The notes under the pieces: model-generated | The model's database searches: none | Seen by the model: only the letters and a program-made list of their open reading frames with translations | What the model was told of the DNA's origin: nothing | Program-made: the position numbers and the translations under genes | In this document: positions 12,923 to 24,085 of the stretch, piece after piece | Layout of the letters: each line of letters starts with the position of its first letter | Numbering within the stretch: position 1 is the first letter of the stretch | DNA from: Saccharum officinarum | Taxonomy: Eukaryota; Streptophyta; Magnoliopsida; Poales; Poaceae | DNA: 64,000 bases | Assembly: GCA_020631735.1 (NCBI GenBank) | Contig: CM036223.1 | Location: 55,170,456 to 55,234,455 of the forward strand | Direction of reading: 5' to 3'

Positions 12923-13759
12923 GAAGTTTTATATTTTTACTAAAATATTTTCAGCAATTCTTGCAGGATAGCGGACCGATTGGTCGGCTAGTTGTAGGCA
13001 CACCAATGTTGGCGTGAGTGTTGAATAGTTGAGCTTGTCGAAAACCTTCTTGGGCATGACACTGACACTTGCTCTATAAGATCGCATAGTGCATTTTCAA
13101 AGTTCTAGGTTCTGATCGAACAGACGATAGTGGGGCATCCTAGATCCTTCTTCTTGACAGGTGATGTGTTCAGGATGGCCACACTACACTCCTCTGTTAA
13201 CTTGATTACCTCAGTGGTGGGCAGTGGTCTTTTGTTGTTGAGGATGTCTCGAAGATACTTCACGTAGGTAGGTACCTTTATGGAATCTAGCAGATGAATA
13301 TTGATATATAACTTTTGAATTACCTCTACAAACTTACCAAACTACTCATTTATTTTGGCTTTTTTATTTCTGCATGGAAATAGTAGGAAGGTGGTGTCAT
13401 GAAAATCTTGCATCATTTCCTGTGCTTGTGGCTCAACTTCTTCAACTTCATCATCCTTCTTCTCCTCTTCCTACACTACTATCGGTGTCTTACCTGCCCT
13501 TGTCGGATAAGGGGGATCACGAGTAGACTTGCCACCTCTTGTGGTTATGGCATTGACCTTTTCAAGGTTAGTGGCAATAGGCAGAGTAGCAGCCAACTAG
13601 GCTAATTGTGATTCTATCTTTTTATTATAGCTAAGTTGGTCTTTTATGGCAGAAGAAAACTTTTCATTTTAGTGTTTATGTTTTCTAGGACTTTCTCATT
13701 AAAAGCAAGCTTCTTAGAAATATTTTCATTAATCTTAGCTTGTTCTAAGATCAAGTCTC

Positions 13760-14522
13760 TTAAGGATGGCTATTTAGACTTAGAAGGATAATTATATGGG
13801 TACTTACTTTAGTAATTTGACCATTGTTGTCATTGATTCCATCCTTGTCTCTGTTGTTGTGGAGTAGAATTATTGTTGACGATATTTGCATCTTCTTGAT
13901 ATTTAGGGAATTCAACCCCAAATACTCTACACAGGTGTTTTGTGAATTAAAAGCATCTTGTATGGCCTGACAATCTTTCTTGTAGTTGGCTCGTTGTTCA
14001 AGCCAATTCAACAGTACATCCATCTTTGTTGACAGTGCACACACCTCTTCTAGTACTTCTTCACTCTTATTGCATGCTTGGATGTTGCATGATGACCAGC
14101 CTTGATTAGAGGCTATCTTCTCTATAAGAGTTTTAGCTTTTCTAAGGGTGAGTGACATAAATGATCCTCTAGTAGTAGCATCGAGTTGTTCATGGGCTTT
14201 TTTGAATTAATCCATGGCAGAAACTTTGCATGACCAACCAATCTTCCATTCCATGATGAGGAAAATCCAAAACATATTCTTGGAAACGTTCCTATGCTTC
14301 TAGGATGGTTTCTCCTTTTTGCTATTAGAAATTGGAAATCTTTCCTCTTAAGGCATTAGTCTTGCCTATAGGGAAGAACTTTTCTAGGAAGGCCTTTAAA
14401 CAATTTACCCATGCATTGATGTTATTCTTATTGGTGTAGAACCACTGCTTTGCCCTTCCCACAAGTGAGAATGGAAAGAGATGCAGTAGTATGATATCTT
14501 GAGCAACATCCTTGATGGTCAT
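13760..14522 (-). pseudogene. Gypsy gag (Retrotrans_gag-like), broken
   Basis: The minus-strand piece 14522-14325 reads LFPFSLVGRAKQWFYTNKNN and then FLEKFFPIGKTNALRGKI, the hallmark of plant gypsy gag (Retrotrans_gag, PF03732). Piece 14158-13760 continues with LTLRKAKTLIEKIASNQGW and a zinc-finger-like remnant. The two are in different frames and a stop-rich stretch separates them. The same architecture is seen in element B (22904-23925). Expected role: capsid of the virus-like particle. Confidence 0.75.
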
Positions 14523-14920
14523 TGTGCTGCTAATCTCTAGGAAATTCTAAAGATGAGCACTAGCATCTTCATGTGCCTTTCCCCTAAATGGGATAGCTTG
14601 CACCTTGTTGATGAGGCTTGGCTTGAGCTCAAACTCAAGGTTGTTGGTTTTAAGTGTTGGTCCAGTGCGAATGTTCTCAGTGCTTGGAGTAGAGAACTCA
14701 CGCAGAGTCTTGTCAGCCATAGCTTTAGAAACTAGTGTTGAGCTTCCTCTTGATTAGGTTGATTCTGAATGATGGGAGTTGTTGATGAATCACAACCAAT
14801 TCTGTAATACCCTATATAAGATACAAACAAAGACAAATAAGGGTAAGACTGCTAAAGCAGAGGTGTTATTATTTCATCAATAAGTATTTATTTGATCAAT
14901 TCTCTTTAGCCATATGCCCC

Positions 14921-14938
14921 TCCCGGGCAACGACGCCA
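14921..14938 (-). promoter_or_regulatory. Primer-binding site, tRNA-Asp type (element A)
   Basis: Plus-strand text tcccgggcaacgacgcca is, on the element's own strand, TGGCGTCGTTGCCCGGGA, close to the tRNA-Asp-complementary site TGGCGCCGTTGCCGGGGA used by Athila/Tat-type elements (3 mismatches). It lies 8 bases from the LTR edge at 14947. Confidence 0.6.
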
Positions 14939-14946
14939 GAAATGCT

Positions 14947-16383
14947 TGTTGGCATTTCTTAGCATCACTCTTTACTAAGTTGTCATCCCTAGCATGATGC
15001 CAGAAATGTGTTATTGGTAATTATTAAGAACACTTGACAATTTAGAAAAATCATATAAGTTGAAGTAATCCGCAAGCGCACAGATAATATACCATTGTAG
15101 CATCACCCAGGAGTATACCAGGTATCGTTATTTATATTTTATCCACAGGGAGGAGCTATGAGGTTGGCGCAAAGACATTGACAAATATATATACTTATGG
15201 TAAAATCACTCTCATGCCATAGAAGGGGTAAGTCAAATGATAAATATAAGATAAGTACGAAACATTGATAGTAATTCTAGAGATAGAAATAGATACTCAT
15301 AAAATATAGTAAGGCTAGCAGGAGATTCGTTAAGAGAAAAAGATTTCTAAGTCATTCCTTATTTACTAAGTCTTTTGTACACCCAATTATATGCACTCTC
15401 ATCTATAGCATAATTAACTCTGTATTTATGCATAAGGAACATTACTAAGGAAGATCAAGAACAGAGCTTGTCTCCCTTCGCAACTGGGTTCTACTTGCTC
15501 TACAAATGGGGAGTGGACTACAAAGGACTCAATGGGAGTGTCACATCCGTGATCTACCACATGACCTAGAATGTAGAATGCATCCGCAGGCAAACAATAT
15601 TTAAGCACCACGCTTATATAATGTCGACCACTTAACTCACTCGAGTATTGAGCTAAGCTCTTTGCGAACATATGCATAAATTCATCAATAATCATAACTA
15701 TATCAAGCATACAATTAGGGCAAACTAGGAACATAATAAATAGCAACATGATATTAAAGTAGCACAAAGTCATAAATAAGAGAGATACAATGGCTGTACC
15801 AATCTCCAGACGGCGAATCCTGAATCCTAAGCAATAGCCCAAACTCTACTTGAACCTTGCTAGTTAGCCTATACTAGAACTTGAAGAATTGGAGCTTATT
15901 CACTTCTCTCTGGAAACTCTAATTTCTAGTCTACTCTTGACTTATGCAGATCTACCTCAGGGAGGGGGTAGGTGCTGGTGTATATAGGCTAGAGCATCAA
16001 TCTTGAGCCCTCGGATCAAACCGACTTAAATAAACGGTGGAGATGCAATCCTTAAGGCTGTGGAGAACCAACATATGAATGGGGGGGCTAATAAGTAGGC
16101 CCCAAGGGCTGGTCAGCCTGGTGCCTCGGCTTCTACTTCGGTGTGGTGTCTTCTCATGTCTTCTAGAACTTTCTAGGGTAGTTTTCACTATGGATAAGTG
16201 CGATTTTATTTGATGTTTTGATCCCTCTTAATGGTTTTCTAGATAAACCCTGCTGAAAACATAGATTCACCAAAACTCATAGAAATTATCAGTTTAAACC
16301 CCTAAGTCTATGTTGGTGATCATTTTCATGCTTGATTTCAAGTTTTATTGGTGGTTTAGAATGGATGATAACTACCGTCAACA
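14947..16383 (-). repeat. 5' LTR of gypsy element A (complete)
   Basis: 1437 bp with terminal TGTTG...CAACA. In element orientation it reads from 16383 to 14947. It shares the LTR architecture of element B (18852 and 24086), including the ccgcaagcgcacagata/ataccattgtagca block. The right flank (16384 onward) is different DNA, so 16383 is the insertion boundary. Confidence 0.8.
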
Positions 16384-18851
16384 GCCACTTTGGATAAAAG
16401 AAGCACTTGAGGATATACATTGGTTGTTGGTTATGGAAGTAAAGTATGATTGGAATTGAATTGATCATCCACAACAAGCAACATACATGACTTGAGTTTC
16501 CTTTGTAGACTTTGAGCCAAGAATAAAGAATCAAGCTCAAGTAGAGGCACTTATCACTCACAATTCAAGAACTCTCTACTTGATGGAATCTTGTCTTATA
16601 ATAGATGGCCAAATTCTCATTCGTATCTTATGAGCATCTACATGCTATATTGGTTGTGAGTATCTCTGGCATATTTCAATTTGATTATTCTATTGTTGCC
16701 ATGATCTTGACATAGAGTGAAAATCCCAAGTTCTTAAATGAATAAAGTTCTATGTGAGGAATTCAAATACTTAAAGCACTTACCAAAAGGGAATTTACTC
16801 TATAACTAGTGTTGCGAGACTAATCTTTCTCTCTAAATGATTTGTGCAGTCTCACTAAATGCGAATATGTTTCTCAAATGGAGTGTGCTATGATATGAAA
16901 GTCATCAATCCAAAATTATGTGATGTATTCTCTGTCTAGTTGATTTGGAATTGATTTATCTATGCTAGCCACTCACCATAATATGGCTTAAATCTACCCT
17001 TTGGACTTAATTAACCAACCATACACATTCACATTTCCATTCTACTCAAAAGAGTATGCATGAGGAATCAAGGGAGATTTAGTCCATGTTATGAGGTTTC
17101 TCTATTTTAGTAACCCATTTGCCTTCCACACATAAAATGTTACTAAATGAGAAACTAGTGCTTGTTTTACTAATGCCCTCTTGTGTTGAGCTTATTTGAT
17201 GTTATGCTTATTTAACTGAATAAATCACAAGCATGAAGGTTACTCTTCACCTAAAGTAAGATGAGGTTGTTAGAGGCCAAAAAGATAAAATTCTCAGTTT
17301 GGATAAAATCAAGTTTGAGGTTGAGTTAGATAAGCTATATTGAAAGAATTTATAAGACTACAAGTATTGATAAGGTGACTGAATGAAAATGACATCTCGT
17401 GAGTATTCTCAACCAAATTCACCCCAAGATTGGACAAGAAGAAGAGAAGAATTGGAAATTATAAAATCTGTCTAGAAAATTGGAGATCTAATATGGTTGC
17501 CTTCAAGCATGGATTTAGAAGTTCAAATACTAATGAATTGGCCTGAAACTTTGTGAGCATGCTATACACATCTGGTACTTGTTGTTGTATAGTTGGCATG
17601 AAGATTGGTTTAGAAGAAATTCAGCTCTGAGTTGAATTCTGTCAGCTTCAGCACTGCAGTTTCAGACCTAGCAGTTTTGGTAGAAAATTAATTTAACTGA
17701 TCAAATGGAGTCCAAATAAGCTAAAATTTTAATAGCAATTAGAGGACTCATAGATTCACATATCTACCAAATTTCATGCATATTGGACAAGTGGTCTAAA
17801 ATATATGTATTTTTCTTCAAGAAAGATAGAATCTAAACTCACTGTACATAATTGGATTGCATTGAAACAACTCAATTAAGTTGGCTCTCAAGTTGGTCAT
17901 GAAGAATCGGTAAAAATGGGAAGCATCAGTTTGGTCTAAAGGAGTTGCAATGAAAGAGAAAGACTCACAGAAAGGTCTAAAGGAATTGCAATCAAATTAC
18001 AAGCAGCAGCAAGTAGTTGCAACTAGTTGGAACTAAAAGAAATCAGTTACAGACTTTTAGAAATAGTAGCTGAAATCAACTGAAACTAGATGAAACCAGT
18101 TGACTTCAGCAGTTACAAGTAGCAGAAATGAGTTACAAGCGGTTGGAACTAGCCGAAATCAATTGGAAGCAACTGCAACCAGTGAAACTGATTGGACTAC
18201 AAGCAGCTTGAAGGAGTTTGAATCAGTTAGAATATAGTGTAGACTCCCCTCTTGACCTCATGTTAATAATGTGCATAAGTGTACTCTATGCACTCTTGTA
18301 TGCACAAATTGAGGGGGAGTTTAGCATATATCTTATGGGACCAATGGTATCTCTCAAATATATGTTGTGTACTCCCACACATGGGAAAAGGAGGATGGAT
18401 GGTTCCTTTGGATTCTCTGGGTGCTTCATAATTATTCTAGGAGGTCTTGGTCTTTTATAAACCAAGTGCCCCCGGTTTAGTATCGGATGCTCCAATCCTT
18501 AGTGGAACTAGATTTGAATAACATGGAGAAAAGAATTGAAGAGTGGACTTTCATTTGTTGCTTCTCCTCTTTAGGGCTCATCAAGTGCACATGATCCATC
18601 CCATTGATCACTTAGGATCTTGTCAACAAAGAGTGGTAGCTCCTAGTTCACAATTTGCAAATTTCATGAATTTTACCTTTTGCTCTCTGTATGAGTTGCT
18701 TTAGGTAAAGAAAGAACTAGGAATCTAATATGGATCTTGGATGATCATAAGATCTCTATTTGACCACCTTTCATCAAATGACAACTATGTCCATCCAAAT
18801 CATTGAAGTCTCATTTATGATGGTCATGACAATAATATTTTGTGTGGTGAT
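16384..18851. mobile_element. Interrupted element distal part, non-coding
   Basis: AT-rich DNA without a gene. Around 17640-18230 it is a run of loosely repeated short phrases (agttggaactag, aatcagttacaa, agttgcaactag). At 18309-18323 there is a Sirevirus-like polypurine tract (ttgagggggagttta). I read this as the distal non-coding end of the same non-autonomous Sirevirus-type element whose gag lies at 5581-7771, split by gypsy element A. No LTR could be recognised after the tract. Confidence 0.4.
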
Positions 18852-20036
18852 TGTTGACATTTCTTAGCGTCACTACCAAGATTAGAGTTTGGATTCTATC
18901 CTTAGCAATAGCTCTAGAAATGTTTAATGGTATTTATTAACTTCACACTTGTTTTAGTAGCCACCTATTGATTACCTGCACCTCTAGCTTACTTGTACCA
19001 GGTTGTCATCCCTAGTGTTGGACCTAAAAGTGATTGTAGGCACTACCTAGCATTACTACTAAGTAGTTATCTTATTATTTCATGTGACTAAAAAAGATAA
19101 AGATAAGAATAGAAAGTATCCGCAAGCGCACAGATAATTATACCATTGTAGCATTTTACCCAGGAGTATTCCAGGGATCGTTATTTATATTTTACCACTG
19201 GGAAGGGATGGCTTAAAGAGAATGTCATGATCACTTGTACATACGATGGAGAGTGAACCATGTCTAATCTATCTACTCATAACAGGGATAAGTCACAAGT
19301 CACAAGATAAATATATAATGAATAATAAATATCAAGTCATAAATAGTGTAATTCACCTAGAGCACTCCCTTCTAAGGCAATAGCATGGTTTAGGTAAAAG
19401 TAAAGGAATATTCCTAAGTAATTCTTAATTACATGTCAAAGTATACTATGATTAGTGCAATTACACCTAGCAATCATGGCAAGAATACTTTATGTCTACA
19501 CACAAGATATTTTACTAAGGAAGATCAGGAACAGAGCAAGTCTTCCTTCGCAACCAGGTCCTACTTGTCCTATATTCGGGGAGTGGACTATAAAGGACTA
19601 AACGGGAGTGTCACTTCTGCAATCTACCACATGGCTCGGAATATAGGGTGCATTCACAAGTAAACAACGTTTAAGCTCCATGCTTACACATGTTGACCAC
19701 TCACACATGATGTCAAAGAGTGAGTGCTATATGATCTTATGTTTGAATATAAAGACATTCTAACTATACTAGGCATATAATCAAAGTAGATAATGAGCAA
19801 TATAATTGAGGACATATATAATATATAGAGCAATGTCATATCTATTGTAACTAGCAAGAATATATATAGAAAGATACAAAAGAAAGGTTACAAAAGGCTT
19901 TACCAAGCCACGCTCTTGACATGATCCGGAATCCAAGCGAAGCTTGCCTCCCTCTACTTCTAGCCTAGTTAGCTATGCCTGAGAATATGGTGGAGCTCTA
20001 AGGAAACTAGGGTTTCTAGCTCTGACGACTTGATCA
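18852..20036 (-). repeat. 3' LTR of gypsy element B (inner end deleted)
   Basis: Near-identical to 24086-25260 up to the shared gacttgatcaa. After that it jumps to cacttaggatcttgatttta, which is internal sequence homologous to element A near 10670. The deletion therefore took the inner part of the LTR and adjoining DNA. Confidence 0.8.
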
Positions 20037-21552
20037 ACACTTAGGATCTTGATTTTAAAAGCATGACAAGTCTCTAAGGTATCAACAAAGCTTGACAACA
20101 CTCAATGTAAAGCAAGTAGCATGTGTATGTGGATTTTCTAGTCTAGCATTTATGTATGGTTGTGGTAGGAATTTAAGCTCTGTCATACAGGAACTCATCA
20201 TGTAGCATTTAAGATTTTCAAAAGATAAATCTTCAGAACTTTAGTATCACTAGGAACAAGATAAATAGTTGCTCAAACCTTTTCATATCTTATCCGTCAA
20301 TTACCTAGACTTTTATCAAACATTCGATACCCACAAGTTTCAGGCTCAGAGTAAATCTTCAGGTCAAAACAATTATTTCTAAAACTCGAGAGAATTCGAG
20401 GCTAAAAACTAGGTACTTGAAAGAAATTATGGTAGAGCAACGATTCATCATTTCCATAAAGAGATTATCTTCAGAGTTCATTTTATTTGAGCAAAAAAGC
20501 AAACTTCTGTACACACTCTTTTTATTTTATTTCAAACTTAAAAATCATACCAATCTACATAGAACTTAAAAGGAATTCTTTATTTTGTTTTATGGTTATG
20601 CATCTTTTTATTATTTTTAATAGCATACTTAAAAGTAGTAAAGTAAAAAAAGGAAAGAAATACTTAGCTAAATACATGGAGGATGCTTTTCCCACAAGCT
20701 AGATGATGACGTAGTCGTTCATTCTTGCAGTGTAGCAAACTAGCAGCGTAGATATACTCCCTCTATCAGAGTATTGATTAATGTTGATGATGATTGAAGT
20801 AGTGCTCCAGTAGTGGATAGAATATCCACTTCCTTGTCAGCTCTTCTTAATTCTTCAAATTCTAAGAAACTCAAATAGACAACAAAACTCGTGGAACTAA
20901 TTAAGCATTAGTGGTGAACCTCCTAAGCCTCAATTGCCTAGAACTCTTCCATGTTTGATTATGTTTCTTGTAATAGGATCCTTGATATTATTTTTTTAGA
21001 TTTTATATTTTATATGATGCAACAAGAATGAATATTTACTTTTATTCACATGGGGCTTTAAGATTTATAATGCAATGCAATAAGCAAATATATTTTTTAT
21101 TGTCTTTTCTAATGCAGATGTAGCAAAATAAATATGCAACAGAAATTATGCTAATGCAGAAATATGCTAATGGAAAATTATGCAATGCTAAAAAGAAATA
21201 TGGATAACTACCAAGTTTACCTCCCGGCAAGGGTTCGGTGATTTAAGTCCTCCGAACAGGACTAGTGTCTTGCTTAGTCTTCTTAGGGTGCATCACTGGG
21301 CCTGATTGGTGACCCTAGTTGTACCTCTTTTGATGGTGAACTAGACGATGATCCCTTCTCCTTCCATACCTATTTATTTATCAACCTTAACTCTGATGTT
21401 GGGGATTTTTCCTTCACAGGTTCTTCTTCTTCGTTCAGAAGCTTATTCTTGCAGTGTTGGGCTAAATGGTGTCTCCTCCTTGATCTATTCTTCTTTGGTT
21501 ATCCATAAGTTGTATAACTATTTAAATAATAGCGTACCTTCTTAGAAGGGAA
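20037..21552 (-). mobile_element. Element B internal 3' non-coding region
   Basis: AT-rich, no sustained frame. 20045-20650 is homologous to element A 10670-11280. Nothing resembling reverse transcriptase or integrase is present between the second protease and the LTR. Confidence 0.65.
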
Positions 21553-21883
21553 CTAGAAGTGGACCTCTCCTAATCTCATATAGATGATTGCTCGAGAGGT
21601 GTTGAGGAATGGTCTTCCAAGCATAATTGGTAGATCGTATTCTTCTTCTCCCATGTCCAAGACCATGAAATCAGTGGGGACAAACTGATCATGAATTTGC
21701 ACCATGACATCCTTTGCTATCCCCTCCAAAAAATTGAAATGTTTGGTCTGCCATCTGCAACTGCACATAGGTGGGGTACAAAGGTTCTTTACCGAATAAA
21801 TACTCATAAGTTACCTTGGCCATTATGTTGACTCCCAACCCAGTGTCACAGAAAGTCTTGTGGAAGATTCTTTGATTGATCAT
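21553..21883 (-). pseudogene. Second gypsy aspartic protease domain (PR2)
   Basis: Two overlapping minus-strand frames together cover a whole retropepsin core. The frame from 21883 carries FCDTGLGVNIMAKVTYEYLF, where D-T-G is the catalytic triad, followed by VQLQMADQTFQF. After a one-base frame change near 21720-21750, the other frame carries FVPTDFMVLDMGEEEYDLP and then IMLGRPFLNTSRAIIY. It is not a copy of PR1 at 22085-22810: the catalytic motif (DTG versus DFG), the linker and the text after LGRPFL all differ. The ~200 bases between PR1 and PR2 contain stops but also a readable lead-in (INTVHMEYDHLLISPYLL). Activity is unlikely because of the frameshift. Confidence 0.7.
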
Positions 21884-22084
21884 GCACTCGATTGTGGGTA
21901 TGCCTAGATCATCTTATTTAAGGAGGTACGGAGATATAAGGAGGTGATCATACTCCATGTGAACTGTGTTGATCATCTTCACTGATTCTATAGGAGATTG
22001 CTTAGTATTATTCCTCCTCCTATTTGTCTTCTTTTATGTTGTCTTCTCCTCGTATATCTACGCCTTTTGTGGATGAGCAGGAGA

Positions 22085-22810
22085 TTACAATGTTTTGTTC
22101 TTAAAAGTGAATCTCTCCTTTCTACCCTTGATAGTGAAACAAATTTTAGCATCATTTGTGTAGATGATGGCTTTTGCTGTCCTTAGGAATGGTCGACCCA
22201 AAATGATAGGTGCCTTCTCATCACCACTTGTTTCTACTACCACAAAGTCTGCAGGTACATACGAGTGCCCAACTCGCACACAGACGTCTTCAAGGATGCC
22301 CTTCGGGTAGCAGAGTGACTGGTCTGCAAGCTGCAAACACATGGTTGTGTACAACAATTGATCTTCATGAATTTTCTCATAAATTACCTTAGGCATAATG
22401 TTGACGCTTACACCGAAGTCACAGACAACTTCTTCAAAAGTGTTTGGCCTAATGGCTATTGGGATGACAGGTCTTCCTAGGTCACCCTTCTTTTTTGGCA
22501 TGGAGTCATCTTTCCATCCTCCTAATGGTTGATCTCTGTAGTACCATCCTGCATTGAATATGTCGACAAGATTTGCAATTTCTAATTCTTTCGGTTGCCC
22601 TGGAATCTTACCTTTATCGGCTAGAGGGATAGAAGATGTCTGCTGAGCTATTTGAGATTCTATCATTTTATTAAAGCTATGCTGGTTCTTAATGGCAGAA
22701 GCAAAGCTATCCATTCTATTATTGATAGTTTCTAGCAGTTTATCATTGGAAGCTATCTTCTTAGACACTTGATCTAATAATCTAGATTGACTAGCAACTA
22801 GATCTCTCAA
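22085..22810 (-). pseudogene. Gypsy gag-linker and aspartic protease (PR1)
   Basis: A 241-residue minus-strand frame. The first ~65 residues (RDLVASQSRLLDQVSKKIAS and on) look like the coiled linker at the end of gag. The protease core follows with VCDFGVSVNIMPKVIYEKI, where plant gypsy enzymes usually have D-(L/T)-G-(A/S)-S, so the catalytic Asp and Gly remain but the middle residue is Phe. Then come MCLQLADQSLCYPKGILEDV and VPADFVVVE, ending with the [16 protein letters not shown] block. The domain is complete from flap to C-terminus but ends at a TAA at 22085 with no RT after it. It may still be translatable if fused to gag. Confidence 0.75.
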
Positions 22811-22903
22811 AGGTGTATTGAAATTATTGAAATTATTACATTGATAATTACCTTGGTAACTACCTGAGTAGCTAGGCCTCTATTGCTGATTCCAACCTTG
22901 ATT

Positions 22904-23925
22904 CTAAGGATTGTAGTTGGTGTTGTTGTTGATATAGTTCACATCCTCTTGGATCTCTAGACAGTTATGGCCTAAGTGCCTAGTGCCTCCACACTCTTCA
23001 CATGTCATGCAGGAATCATGAATGTGCATGACTTCTTTCTTCTCACTGGCTCGATCATCAAGCCTCTTCATCAGTAGGTCCATCTTGGTAGACAGCATGT
23101 CTACCTCCTTGAGCTGATGCATTCCACCTCTCTTGTGGGTCTGAGTTCGTTCTTCATTCCAACCTTGGTTGGAAGCCATCTTCTTCATAAGAGCTATTCC
23201 ATCTCTAATAGTAAGTGACAGAAAAGCTCCTCCTGCAACAGCATCCATTGTCTCACGGGGGCTAGTGGTCAACCCATGGTAGAAGATTTGCATGAGTAGC
23301 CAATTCTCTATCCCATGATGAGGACACTCTAAGATATAGTCTTAAAAGCGTTCCCAGGCCTCAGGGATAAATTCATCAATTGTTGTTGAAAACTTAAGAT
23401 TCTCCCATGCAGAGTATTTGTTTTGCCCATGGGGAAGAACTTTGCTAGGAAGGCAGTGGAGCAGATATCCCATGTAGTGTTCTTGTCTTTATTAGCGTAG
23501 AACCACTATTTTGCCTTTCCCAACAGTGAAAATGGAAAAAGCCAGAGTAAAATAGCATCTCTAGTTACTCCTTTGATAGTGAAAGTGCTGCAGATCTCCA
23601 GAAAGTGTTGGAGATGTGCACTTGCATCTTCATGTGCCTTTTCACAAAACTAACTAGCTTGCACCATGTTGGTAAGAGCTAGCTTAAGCTCGAATCCATT
23701 CTCTCTAACATCGGTTTGCGGTCCAGTACGGATGTTGGTGGTGGTTGGAGGAGAGAATTCGCGGAGAGTCTTGTTAGTCATAGCTTCAAACTCTGGTGTC
23801 AAACTTCTTCTTATTCGGTTGTCCTCTGACTCTAGAGTAAGAACTTTCTTAAGACTAGCTTTAGCTTTCCTGAGTAGTACTTCTTGATCATCTAAGTAGT
23901 TTGTCAAAAGATCAAAACAAATCAC
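22904..23925 (-). pseudogene. Gypsy gag of element B, broken
   Basis: The minus-strand piece 23925-23650 carries the gag N-terminus (TNKTLREFSPPTTTNIRTGP, then FELKLALTNMVQAS). A central part near 23450-23530 still shows the AKQWFYA-like and KFFPMGK-like signature but is broken by stops. Piece 23293-22904 carries LMQIFYHGL-type text with AVAGGAFLSLTIRDGIALMK and a zinc knuckle CEECGGTRHLGHNC (CX2CX4HX4C with one spacing variant). Together they cover a full Retrotrans_gag protein of plant gypsy type, in at least three frames. Confidence 0.8.
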
Positions 23926-24060
23926 ACATCACCCTGCATAAGATATACAAGTAGACAAACCAAGGGTAAGCCTGTTTGAGTAGAGATAAATGGTTTCCTC
24001 AATCATATCAGTGTGGTACAAGTGATATCAATATTCCTTTTGGATAGCCTTTCAACCATC

Positions 24061-24077
24061 CCCGGCAACGACGCCAA
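24061..24077 (-). promoter_or_regulatory. Primer-binding site, tRNA-Asp type (element B)
   Basis: Plus-strand ccccggcaacgacgcca gives TGGCGTCGTTGCCGGGG on the element strand, one mismatch from the tRNA-Asp complementary site. It lies 8 bases inside the LTR edge at 24086. Confidence 0.7.
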
Positions 24078-24085
24078 AAATGCTT

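Larger units (their letters stand above)
8457..16383 (-). mobile_element. Gypsy element A (Athila-like, non-autonomous)
   Basis: Two LTR copies (8457-9685 truncated, 14947-16383 complete) bracket minus-strand gag, protease and an ATHILA-type ORF. The complete LTR runs from TGTTGGCATT to CCGTCAACA, an inverted TGTTG/CAACA pair, so in element orientation it starts TGTTGACGGTAG. Next to the right LTR is a primer-binding site complementary to the tRNA-Asp 3' end; next to the left LTR (9686-9700) is a purine tract on the minus strand (aagcctgggagagtt). Reverse transcriptase, RNase H and integrase are absent. No target duplication can be read because the left LTR has lost its outer end. The element is nested in older Sirevirus-type DNA. 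Confidence 0.8.
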
